NCBI GenBank assembly: GCA_022790755.1
Contig: JAAVXR010000016.1
Location: forward strand, 23,253 to 87,252
Source: Hespellia sp.
GTDB lineage: Bacteria; Bacillota; Clostridia; Lachnospirales; Lachnospiraceae
Length of the DNA stretch: 64,000 bases
Reading direction: 5' to 3'
Below the pieces are notes generated by a model, which saw only the letters and a program-made list of their open reading frames with translations, searched no databases and had not been told where the DNA came from. Position numbers and translations under genes: made by a program. Every line of letters starts with the position of its first letter. The stretch's first letter is position 1. This document shows positions 11,827-18,406 of this stretch, piece by piece.

Positions 11827-12831
11827 ATGAAAACAAAGATTTCCATAAAAGAGATTGCGGCACAGGCGGATGTCTCGATCGCAACAGTATCCAGAGTGGT
11901 CAACCAGAAAGGCGGATATTCGGCGGAGACGGAGCAACTGGTTAAGCGGGTGATCAAGGAGAGTGGATATACACCAAATCTGATGGCAAAAGGACTTCGT
12001 ACCAGCCAGAATGCAATCATTGGGATCTTAATCCCAGATATAGCAAATGAATATTTTTCTAGTCTTGTTCTGGAATTGCAGAAAGAATTTTTTCAAAACG
12101 GATATTTGACGATGGTGTGCAATTCCGATGAAAATTTTGAGCTAGAGAAAGATTATCTAAAGGCGATGGTTGGGCAGCAGGTGAGTGGAATCGTGCTCGT
12201 CTCCGGAACAGAATTGAGTTTGAAGCCAACGGGAATTCCGACTGTATATGTGGGAAGAAAGCCCCGTGGGAGTTCCGGAAATGAAAGAGACATTGTATTC
12301 ATAGAATCCGATAATATAGAGGGCGGCTATCTTGCAACAAAGGAACTCTTAGACAAAGGATGCAAAAAGATCGCGTTTTTGACAGACATATTGCGGGGAA
12401 GCAGCAAGGTAGAGCGATTTCAGGGATATTGTAGTGCGCTGATGGAAGCAGGGATAGAGATGAATCCATCAATGGTTTTGAAGGTTGATAAGATAGAAGA
12501 AGAGAAAGCGAAAGAAGTCGTAAATCAGGCATTGACTGGGGGAATCCGAATGGATGGGATCGTATGTGCGACGGACATTCTGGCAATTGGAGCGATCACG
12601 GCATTGGAAGAAAGGGGCGTCTTCGTCCCAGAAGAGATCAAAGTGACTGGATTTGATGATATTAGCGCATCGCGGTATTTCCGGGTTCCGATTACAACGG
12701 TTCATCAGTATAATGATAAAATGGCAAAGGCGATCTCAGAGATGCTGATGTGTTTGATGAAGGGAGAAAAAATTGTGGATAATCGAAAAATCATTCCAGT
12801 TTCTCTGATTCAAAGAAAATCTTCGGAATAA
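11827..12831 (+). CDS. LacI-family transcriptional regulator
   Basis: A 334-residue regulator with an N-terminal helix-turn-helix (residues 5-25, SIKEIAAQADVSIATVSRVV) and hinge helix, then a periplasmic-binding-protein-like effector domain starting at IIGILIPDIANEYFSSLV. Such proteins repress or activate sugar genes on binding a small ligand. An operator-like palindrome overlaps its own start site and two related palindromes (12914 and 13178) lie between this gene and the GATase-like gene at 13239, so that gene is the likely target. The ligand is not deducible. It sits alone between repeat-rich stretches. Confidence 0.92.
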   Translation: MKTKISIKEIAAQADVSIATVSRVVNQKGGYSAETEQLVKRVIKESGYTPNLMAKGLRTSQNAIIGILIPDIANEYFSSLVLELQKEFFQNGYLTMVCNSDENFELEKDYLKAMVGQQVSGIVLVSGTELSLKPTGIPTVYVGRKPRGSSGNERDIVFIESDNIEGGYLATKELLDKGCKKIAFLTDILRGSSKVERFQGYCSALMEAGIEMNPSMVLKVDKIEEEKAKEVVNQALTGGIRMDGIVCATDILAIGAITALEERGVFVPEEIKVTGFDDISASRYFRVPITTVHQYNDKMAKAISEMLMCLMKGEKIVDNRKIIPVSLIQRKSSE

Positions 12832-12913
12832 AAGCAACAATGTAGACGCTCTGGAAATATCCTGCCAAATGGACATCTGCATTCAGAATGCTAAAGAGGT
12901 TTATTTATAAAAT

Positions 12914-12929
12914 TAGTAAACGTTTACTA
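12914..12929. promoter_or_regulatory. LacI-type operator, perfect 16-bp palindrome
   Basis: TAGTAAACGTTTACTA is a perfect palindrome with a central CG, the standard form of LacI/GalR-family operators. It shares GTAAA-NN-TTTAC with the site at the regulator's own promoter. The 80 bases before it (12832-12913) show no gene. Confidence 0.75.
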
Positions 12930-12930
12930 T

Positions 12931-13000
12931 AAAGGTCAGCTGCCGAATAGGTAGCATAGGTTCAGGGATGCCAAATGTGCTCACATGCAGGTTTACCTTT
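12931..13000 (+). repeat. Dispersed structured repeat, copy B
   Basis: AAAGGT (12931-12936) pairs with ACCTTT (12995-13000), enclosing the hairpin GCTGCC-GAATA-GGTAGC and the conserved GGGATGCCAAATGTGCTC. In copy C the outer stem is AAAGTT/AACTTT, so the change G to T is matched by C to A on the other side. Confidence 0.7.
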
Positions 13001-13031
13001 AATATTGGGAAAAAGGTGGTGATATGTAACA

Positions 13032-13169
13032 TTACCCAAAGGGTACACCGTAACACATGCTCCTATGGAGCTGGAAACCAGCAGAGCTGGTTTATAAGGG
13101 TTACCCAAAGGGCATACCGTAACACATGCTCCTGAGGAGCGGGGAACCAGCAAAGCTGGTTTATAAGGG
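13032..13169 (+). repeat. Two tandem 69-bp units made of triloop hairpins
   Basis: Unit 1 is 13032-13100 and unit 2 is 13101-13169, with seven differences between them. Each contains three short hairpins with three-base loops: TACCC-AAA-GGGTA (weaker in unit 2), GCTCC-NNN-GGAGC and ACCAGC-NNN-GCTGGT. The last two stems are unchanged between units while their loops differ (TAT/TGA, AGA/AAA). The array lies between two operator sites upstream of the gene at 13239. The 70-codon frame on the minus strand is only the translated repeat. Confidence 0.85.
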
Positions 13170-13177
13170 TTCATTCA

Positions 13178-13191
13178 AGTAAACGTTTTCT
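13178..13191. promoter_or_regulatory. LacI-type operator, one mismatch
   Basis: AGTAAACGTTTTCT-type site with a central CG and one mismatched pair, otherwise the same as the palindrome at 12914. It is 48 bases before the start of the gene at 13239. Confidence 0.55.
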
Positions 13192-13238
13192 TATTATAAA
13201 TATATCATATAAAATTGAAAATATGGAGGAATGATAAT

Positions 13239-13994
13239 ATGAAAAAAGTGCTTATTGTAGGAGAATCATGGACTGTTCAGGAAACGCATGTAAAGGGATT
13301 TGACACGGTCGATCTGGGACGCTTGGAGCAGACGAGTGTAGACCCGCTGAGAAACGCTTTGACGAACGCTGGAATCGAAGTGGAATATATGCCGAGTCAT
13401 ATCGCACAATATAGTTTTCCGGATACGGTGGAAGCATTGCAGGAATACAGCGCCATCGCGTTGAGCGATATCGGCAGCAATACGATTATGATGGACCCCG
13501 TCATGCAGTTTCAGGGAGTCAGAAAACCAAACCGATTTCTGGCGCTCGTAGAATATGTAAAACAGGGCGGAGGTCTTGTGATGATGGGCGGATACTTAAG
13601 CTTTGCGGGAATTGAAAATAAAGCGCGTTACGCAATGACGCCGTTGGCTGAAATACTTCCGGTAAAAATGCTTCACTATGACGACCGTATGGAACACCCG
13701 GAAGGTATCTGTCCGGTTATGGTGAAAGAAGATCATCCGGTATTGAATGGTGTAACAGGAGAATGGCCCTGGTTCCTTGGATATAACAAAATCAAAGCGA
13801 AAGAAAATGCGGTTGAAATCGCGCAGATTGGCAATGAAGACACCTTCATGGCAGCAATGGAATATGGAGAAGGGCGTACCTTCGCGTTTGCATCCGACTG
13901 TGCAATGCACTGGGGCTCCAAAGAATTCCTCGCGTGGGATGGATATGGGAGAGTAATGCCAAACATCTTTAAATGGCTGGCAAAAGAGATTTAA
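13239..13994 (+). CDS. Glutamine amidotransferase-like (GATase1 fold) protein, probably non-catalytic
   Basis: A 251-residue cytoplasmic protein with the flavodoxin-like layout of the GATase1/ThuA superfamily: an opening strand MKKVLIVGESW, a middle GGGLVMMGGYLSF turn where the nucleophile elbow would be, and a C-terminal GEGRTFAFASDCAMHWG segment. The elbow has no cysteine, so amide hydrolysis is unlikely. It resembles the DUF1355-type putative glutamine amidotransferases found beside sugar genes. The start at 13239 is served by GGAGGA eight bases upstream. Operators at 12914 and 13178 point to control by the adjacent LacI-type regulator. Confidence 0.8.
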   Translation: MKKVLIVGESWTVQETHVKGFDTVDLGRLEQTSVDPLRNALTNAGIEVEYMPSHIAQYSFPDTVEALQEYSAIALSDIGSNTIMMDPVMQFQGVRKPNRFLALVEYVKQGGGLVMMGGYLSFAGIENKARYAMTPLAEILPVKMLHYDDRMEHPEGICPVMVKEDHPVLNGVTGEWPWFLGYNKIKAKENAVEIAQIGNEDTFMAAMEYGEGRTFAFASDCAMHWGSKEFLAWDGYGRVMPNIFKWLAKEI

Positions 13995-14004
13995 GGGGGT
14001 GGAG

Positions 14005-14241
14005 CTTCGGCGTTCAAAGGCGCCGGTGGTTTCGAATTTTGGATGACACATACAGAAAAGGGTTTTGACTGCGCTCCATTGCACAGGACATTACGATGAG
14101 CCTTTGAAAGCGAAAATCGTGTTCAGCTTAGGCTTCCACGATTTTTAAGTCTCATCTCCATAGTGCAAAAGTCGCGCAGTCAAAACCCTTCTCTGTACGT
14201 TGTCCAAAATTCGAAACCACCGGCACCTTTGAACGCCGAAG
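14005..14241. repeat. Long imperfect palindrome 2 (237 bp)
   Basis: The arms pair from CTTCGGCGTTCAAAGG at 14005 to CCTTTGAACGCCGAAG ending at 14241, continue through GGTTTCGAATTTTGGA and AAGGGTTTTGACTGCGC with few mismatches, and further pairing (GAAAATCGTG/CACGATTTTT) reaches the centre, so nearly the whole segment folds into one hairpin. It starts 11 bases after the GATase-like gene. GGTTTCGAATNT also occurs in the left arm of palindrome 1. No gene is inside. Confidence 0.85.
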
Positions 14242-14306
14242 CATTGAACTTGGTTGGCAGAGATGGTGCAGAGTAGTGGGATAATCGCTTTCCCACCCGT
14301 TCAATG
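14242..14306. repeat. Hairpin between palindromes 2 and 3
   Basis: CATTGAAC (14242-14249) pairs with GTTCAATG (14299-14306), enclosing GTGGG/CCCAC. It abuts palindrome 2 directly. Confidence 0.55.
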
Positions 14307-14352
14307 TGCGATGCATTTCATAGCAGGAATGAACAGTTATCGCCAGTAGACA

Positions 14353-14535
14353 GCGAAGCAAGGGCAGGGACCATCTCTATGCAGACAATGCAGGGGCGCT
14401 CTTTATGGAGGTGAAATCCACTACTTATGGAATCTTAGGCGTGAAGCCTCTGCTGAACGTCTTAGATTCCGTTAGCAGTTAGTTCACCGCAATTTTGCCC
14501 CGTCTGCATAGAGATGGTCCCTGCCCTTGCCTCGC
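14353..14535. repeat. Long imperfect palindrome 3 (183 bp)
   Basis: The 34-base left arm starting GCGAAGCAAGGGCAGG at 14353 pairs with the right arm ending CCTGCCCTTGCCTCGC at 14535 with one mismatch. Inside, GGTGAA/TTCACC and GGAATCT/AGATTCC continue the stem. Together with palindrome 2 it fills the 640-base stretch between genes; nothing else is seen there apart from the promoter at 14582. Confidence 0.85.
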
Positions 14536-14581
14536 GTCCCCACTTCGAGAAACTCAAAAAAAGAAATGAAAGCGCACATCC

Positions 14582-14610
14582 TTGCATTTTTTGCATATTT
14601 CTAATAATAT
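14582..14610 (+). promoter_or_regulatory. Promoter of the 119-residue unknown gene
   Basis: TTGCAT (14582-14587), 17 bases and TAATAT (14605-14610) fit a sigma-A promoter 25 bases before the gene at 14635. Confidence 0.6.
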
Positions 14611-14634
14611 ATCATAAGAACTGGAGTTAGATTT

Positions 14635-14994
14635 ATGAGCGCAAAATTACCGTATTACATGACATATCCGATACCGCACTTGCTAGACGACGACTGGATG
14701 GAGCGAAGAGATTTTGCTTATATGAAGAATCTGTATCCAATGATGGTAAAGCGCTTGCTTCCTTATATAGAAGAAGAATGTGACCGCCTGGAATACAGAT
14801 GTAGTATGATGTATGATGAATATCCGGATAAGCTGCAGCTCATACTGTTACAAAGACGTATTGTGGAGAGAATCTTAAAAGAGGAGAACATCGAAGAACA
14901 GGAAATATTGGAAGATCTGGTTGCAGTATTGCTTTATCAGGAGATTTATAGAAGACGCTGTGATGATCGCCGGACAAGGCAAAAATACTATTAA
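14635..14994 (+). CDS. Small helical protein of unknown function
   Basis: Not recognised. A 119-residue, probably all-helical, highly charged cytoplasmic protein with many Met, Tyr and Arg residues and a basic tail (YRRRCDDRRTRQKYY). The opening MSAKLPYYMTYPIPHLLDDD is proline- and aromatic-rich, followed by long helices with Glu/Arg heptads. No signal peptide or membrane segment is present. It has its own promoter and ends 40 bases before the shikimate-kinase-like gene. It is probably real because of its promoter, codon use and position. Confidence 0.65.
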   Translation: MSAKLPYYMTYPIPHLLDDDWMERRDFAYMKNLYPMMVKRLLPYIEEECDRLEYRCSMMYDEYPDKLQLILLQRRIVERILKEENIEEQEILEDLVAVLLYQEIYRRRCDDRRTRQKYY

Positions 14995-15034
14995 TTAGTA
15001 AAAAATCGTTGCGAAAAAGGAAGAGGAAGTACAT

Positions 15035-15547
15035 ATGAATAATATTATTTTTATTGGGATGCCGGCGGTTGGAAAAAGCTCTGTTGGAATTGTGATTGCA
15101 AAACGCCTTGGACTCGAATTTGTGGATACGGATTTGCTGATTCAAAAGCAGGAAGGAAAACTATTGAAAGAGATTATAGAAGAAGTGGGAATTGATGGTT
15201 TTCTTGCAATTGAGAATCAGGTAAACAAGGAACTTGTTGTATCGCAAAGTGTGATTTCTCCAGGCGGAAGTGTTGTCTACTGTGAGGAAGCCATGCAACA
15301 TTTCAGAAAAATTGGGACGGTGGTATATTTACGAGCATCTTATGGCAGTATAAAAAAGAGGATACGAAATCTAAAAAAGCGGGGAGTCGTCTTAAAAGAC
15401 GGACAGACATTCCAGGATCTTTATAATGAGCGTTTACCACTATTTGAGAAATACGCGGACATTACTGTAGATGAGGACGGATACAGGATGGAGGAGACAG
15501 TCGAAAGAGTATTGAACGCATTAAAAGGATGCTGGAAAGACGGGTGA
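15035..15547 (+). CDS. Shikimate kinase-like P-loop kinase with altered substrate site
   Basis: A 170-residue P-loop kinase of shikimate-kinase size and fold. The Walker A GMPAVGKSS (residues 8-16) and DTD (31-33) are present, as is the C-terminal NERLPLFEKYAD (131-142), like the family's RxxxY motif. However the shikimate-binding FRxxE motif reads FLAIE (56-60), lacking the arginine; GGG reads PGGS (76-79); and the lid motif RPLL is absent, replaced by RGVVLKDGQT. Such proteins are often labelled AroK in Lachnospiraceae, but the missing arginine makes shikimate an uncertain substrate. The ribosome site is AGGAAGAGGAAG. No aromatic-pathway gene is nearby. Confidence 0.75.
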   Translation: MNNIIFIGMPAVGKSSVGIVIAKRLGLEFVDTDLLIQKQEGKLLKEIIEEVGIDGFLAIENQVNKELVVSQSVISPGGSVVYCEEAMQHFRKIGTVVYLRASYGSIKKRIRNLKKRGVVLKDGQTFQDLYNERLPLFEKYADITVDEDGYRMEETVERVLNALKGCWKDG

Positions 15548-15633
15548 GTATTCCTGATTATATGGAAAAACGGGAATTTATTGGGAAATTTGGCGGAAAT
15601 GCTCAGAAAACGTAATAAATTCGTAAAAAATAA

Positions 15634-15661
15634 TTTACAAACCGTTAAAATGTGTTATACT
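15634..15661 (+). promoter_or_regulatory. Promoter of murA
   Basis: TTTACA (15634-15639), 16 bases and TATACT (15656-15661). It implies an untranslated leader of about 175 bases before murA. Confidence 0.6.
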
Positions 15662-15667
15662 GACAAA

Positions 15668-15841
15668 GGGGAGATTGATGGTAATATCAGTGTTTCCATT
15701 CTGTGAAAGAGAATATCACAGGGTGTGCCTTTCGAGGGGATGCGCATAGTGCGCAGTGAGATATGGCCCATATGTGGTCACGCTTCAAAGCGGGAGTATT
15801 CTTTGGAGAGGCGTAGAAAATATGATTGATTGAGGTGCGGT
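15668..15841 (+). other. Long structured 5' leader of murA
   Basis: The stretch between the promoter and murA holds no gene but several local stems: CTGTG/CACAG near 15700-15722, TGCGCA-TAG-TGCGC near 15744, a two-part stem GTGA/TCAC with ATATG-GCC-CATAT near 15758-15782, and GCTTCAAAGC. A weak outer pairing of GCCTTTC with GAGAGGC could close them into a multibranch. It does not match T-box, c-di-GMP or other riboswitch consensus sequences I know. Confidence 0.4.
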
Positions 15842-17134
15842 ATGGAGCAATATATCATTAAGGGTGGAAACTCATTGGCAGGGGAAGTAGAGATTGGTGG
15901 AGCGAAAAATGCAGCACTTGCGATTCTGGCAGCGGCGATTATGGCGGACGATACGGTTGAGATTGATAAGCTGCCGGATGTGAACGATATCAATGTAATG
16001 CTTGAGGCAATCACAGCGATTGGAGCTTCGGTTCAGAGGATTGATCGTCATACAGTTCGGATCAACGGAAGTGGAATTACGAATATCAATATTGAATATG
16101 ATTATATTAAAAAGATTCGTGCATCTTACTATTTACTTGGTGCATTACTTGGCAAGTATAAAAAGTCTCAGGTGGCTTTGCCGGGAGGATGTAATATCGG
16201 AAGCAGGCCGATTGACCAACATTTGAAAGGCTTTCGTGCGCTGGGAGCGGATGTAGATATAGAGAATGGTAAGATTGTAGCGGAGGCCGAAGCGCTTCGG
16301 GGAACACATCTGTATTTCGATGTGGTATCGGTTGGCGCTACGATTAATGTGATGATGGCGGCGGCGATGGCTGAGGGCGTTACAATCATGGAGAACGTGG
16401 CAAAAGAACCTCATGTCGTAGATGTGGCGAATTTCCTGAACAGCATGGGGGCGAACATTCGAGGCGCCGGAACAGATGTCATTAAGATTCGGGGAGTAAA
16501 GAAGCTTCATAAGTCGGAGTATTCCATTATCCCAGATCAGATTGAAGCTGGAACGTTTATGTTTGCTGCTGCTGTGACAAAAGGTGATGTGACGGTAACA
16601 AATGTAATACCAAAGCATTTGGAATCTATGATCGCCAAGTTAATTGATATAGGTTGTGAAGTATATGAATCTGATGATGCGGTTCGTGTTGTGGCAAAGC
16701 GGCGTCCGAGATGCACGCAGGTGAAGACGTTGCCGTATCCAGGGTATCCAACAGATATGCAGCCTCAGATCGGTGTGGCGCTTGCCTTGGCGGGCGGTAC
16801 AAGTACTATCACAGAGAGTATCTTTGAGAATCGTTTTAAATATCTGGATGAGCTCGCGAGGATGGGTGCGAATATCAAAGTAGAAGGGAATTCTGCGATT
16901 ATCCGTGGTGTGGAAAGATTCTCCGGTGCGAGGGTGAGCGCTCCGGACCTGCGGGCAGGTGCGGCGTTGTGTATTGCAGGTCTTGCGGCAGAGGGGATTA
17001 CAATTGTGGATGATATCGTTTATATCCAGCGAGGATATGAGTGCTTTGAGGAGAAGCTCAGAAGCCTCGGGGGAATCATTGAGCGGGTATCCAGCGAAAA
17101 GGAGATACAGAAGTTTCAGTTGAAAGTAAGTTGA
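15842..17134 (+). CDS. murA: UDP-N-acetylglucosamine 1-carboxyvinyltransferase (MurA)
   Basis: Catalyses the first committed step of peptidoglycan synthesis, transfer of enolpyruvate from PEP to UDP-GlcNAc, in the cytoplasm. The 430-residue protein has the normal length, the opening GGNSLAGEVEIGGAKNAAL substrate loop and the active-site loop PGGCNIGSRPIDQH with the catalytic cysteine at 117, so it should be fosfomycin-sensitive at target level. The start at 15842 (MEQYII) is chosen over 15830 because the family begins here and GAGGTGCGG precedes it. It has its own promoter, long leader and terminator, and so is a single-gene unit. Firmicutes often carry two MurA copies; only one is in this window. 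Confidence 0.95.
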   Translation: MEQYIIKGGNSLAGEVEIGGAKNAALAILAAAIMADDTVEIDKLPDVNDINVMLEAITAIGASVQRIDRHTVRINGSGITNINIEYDYIKKIRASYYLLGALLGKYKKSQVALPGGCNIGSRPIDQHLKGFRALGADVDIENGKIVAEAEALRGTHLYFDVVSVGATINVMMAAAMAEGVTIMENVAKEPHVVDVANFLNSMGANIRGAGTDVIKIRGVKKLHKSEYSIIPDQIEAGTFMFAAAVTKGDVTVTNVIPKHLESMIAKLIDIGCEVYESDDAVRVVAKRRPRCTQVKTLPYPGYPTDMQPQIGVALALAGGTSTITESIFENRFKYLDELARMGANIKVEGNSAIIRGVERFSGARVSAPDLRAGAALCIAGLAAEGITIVDDIVYIQRGYECFEEKLRSLGGIIERVSSEKEIQKFQLKVS

Positions 17135-17171
17135 TCTACACGATTTGAATGATTTTAATTTTAATATTCTG

Positions 17172-17213
17172 AAAAATGACACTGGCAGAGGGCGCGCTAT
17201 CGGTGTCATTTTT
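17172..17213 (+). terminator. Terminator after murA
   Basis: AAAAATGACAC pairs with GTGTCATTTTT around a GC-rich loop; the T run is part of the descending arm. Confidence 0.8.
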
Positions 17214-17233
17214 GCGAAAAAAGGAGTGTACAT

Positions 17234-18229
17234 ATGGGACAGGAGAAGAAAAATATGGCCAAAGACATAACAATAATTGGACCGGCGGTGATAGATGTGC
17301 TGGCGAGTCCGGTCACACCAGATGTGTTTCAGATTGGAACGCAGCCGGTGAAGGAGATGAAACTTTCCTTTGGGGGAGATGCGCTGAATGAGTCGGTAGT
17401 ACTCACCCGTTTGGGAAAACAGGTAGAACTGGTCTCTAAATTGGGAAAAGATGATGCGGGGGATCGCGTCGTGGACTATATCAGAAATGAAGGTCTGTCA
17501 ATGGACAGCATCACGCGAGAAGAACATTTACAGACAAGCATGATTATTGTTCTGGTCGATGAGTCGGGTGAACGATGTTTCTTGACCAATCCCGAGGGAA
17601 GCCACAGAAAGCTTTCAGAAAAAGATGTAGAGCCATACTTAGACCAGGCGGCGGATATCGTCAGTTTTGCAGGCTTGTTTATTTCTCCTGCGTTGGATAT
17701 TCCGGCGACGGAGCGGATTTTCCGTAGAATCAAGGAGAAACCGGAGCGAATCTTGGCTGTGGACATGACGAAAGCAAAAAATGGAGAAACATTGGGTGAT
17801 ATTCAGGGACTACTGCCATATGTTGATTATATGCTTCCGAACAACGAAGAGATCGCATTATTGACGGGAGAAAAGGACCCATATATCAATGCGGGGCTTT
17901 TGATCGACGCAGGAGTGACTTGTGCTGTGATCAAATGTGGAAGCGAGGGCTGTTTGATTCGGACAAAAGACGTTTGCATGAGGATTCCGACGTATCCGGT
18001 AGAACATGCAGTTGACAGTACGGGGGCGGGAGATTGCTTTGCCGCTGGTTTCTTATGGGGATTATCGCAAGGATTGTCGTTGAAAGAGTGCGGATGTTTC
18101 GCGTGTGCAGTTGCATCCTGTACGGTGGAGAAGATTGGGGCGACGGAAGGCGTTCGGTCTCTGGAGGAACCGATGAGGCGATATCAGAAATTGCTGACGT
18201 CTGCCGACGGTGACAGTGTATGTAGGTAA
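17234..18229 (+). CDS. PfkB-family carbohydrate kinase
   Basis: A 331-residue ribokinase-fold sugar kinase. The N-terminal PfkB region has SFGGDALNESVVLTRLG (about residues 45-61), like the GGxxxNxA substrate motif, and the C-terminal DSTGAGDCFAAGFLWG (261-276) contains the GAGD anion hole and catalytic Asp. It would phosphorylate a sugar or nucleoside in the cytoplasm; fructose, ribose and deoxygluconate are all possible. The start follows AAAAGGAG. It lies between two terminators and is convergent with the sugar operon on the other strand, so it appears to be a single-gene unit; no promoter was clear. Confidence 0.9.
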   Translation: MGQEKKNMAKDITIIGPAVIDVLASPVTPDVFQIGTQPVKEMKLSFGGDALNESVVLTRLGKQVELVSKLGKDDAGDRVVDYIRNEGLSMDSITREEHLQTSMIIVLVDESGERCFLTNPEGSHRKLSEKDVEPYLDQAADIVSFAGLFISPALDIPATERIFRRIKEKPERILAVDMTKAKNGETLGDIQGLLPYVDYMLPNNEEIALLTGEKDPYINAGLLIDAGVTCAVIKCGSEGCLIRTKDVCMRIPTYPVEHAVDSTGAGDCFAAGFLWGLSQGLSLKECGCFACAVASCTVEKIGATEGVRSLEEPMRRYQKLLTSADGDSVCR

Positions 18230-18260
18230 AAGACGAATGACTTTGAACGAAAATAAAATG

Positions 18261-18367
18261 AAGGGACTCTCCTGAAATGATTAGATCCCACAATATATCT
18301 CGTGGCTTTTTGAGAACTGTGGAGATATATTGCATATAGATTTCATTTCTCGAGGGTCCCTTTTTTT
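18261..18367. terminator. Bidirectional terminator between convergent units
   Basis: A long stem starts with AAGGGACTCTCCTGAAATGA and ends with TCATTTCTCGAGGGTCCCTT, with an inner AATATATCT/AGATATATT pairing, then seven T residues. On the other strand the A-rich flank is weaker. It separates the PfkB gene from the GH13 gene. Confidence 0.85.
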
Positions 18368-18406
18368 GTGCTTTTACGTTATACAAAATGAAGTAGATGA
18401 TTGCTT

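Noticed and set aside
13032-13169. Possible CRISPR array
   Set aside because: Only two units, directly adjacent with no spacers, and no cas genes in the window.
12962-13174. 70-codon frame on the minus strand with a repeated NPYKPALLV peptide
   Set aside because: The peptide repeat is exactly the translated 69-bp DNA repeat; there is no ribosome site, and selection appears to act on hairpin stems.
11275-14535. Integron or insertion sequence explanation for the palindromes
   Set aside because: No integrase or transposase gene, no clear target duplications, and the palindromes lack recognisable attC core sites.
15668-15841. T-box or known riboswitch before murA
   Set aside because: No T-box sequence (AGGGTGG), no terminator/antiterminator pair, and no match to other riboswitch cores known to me.
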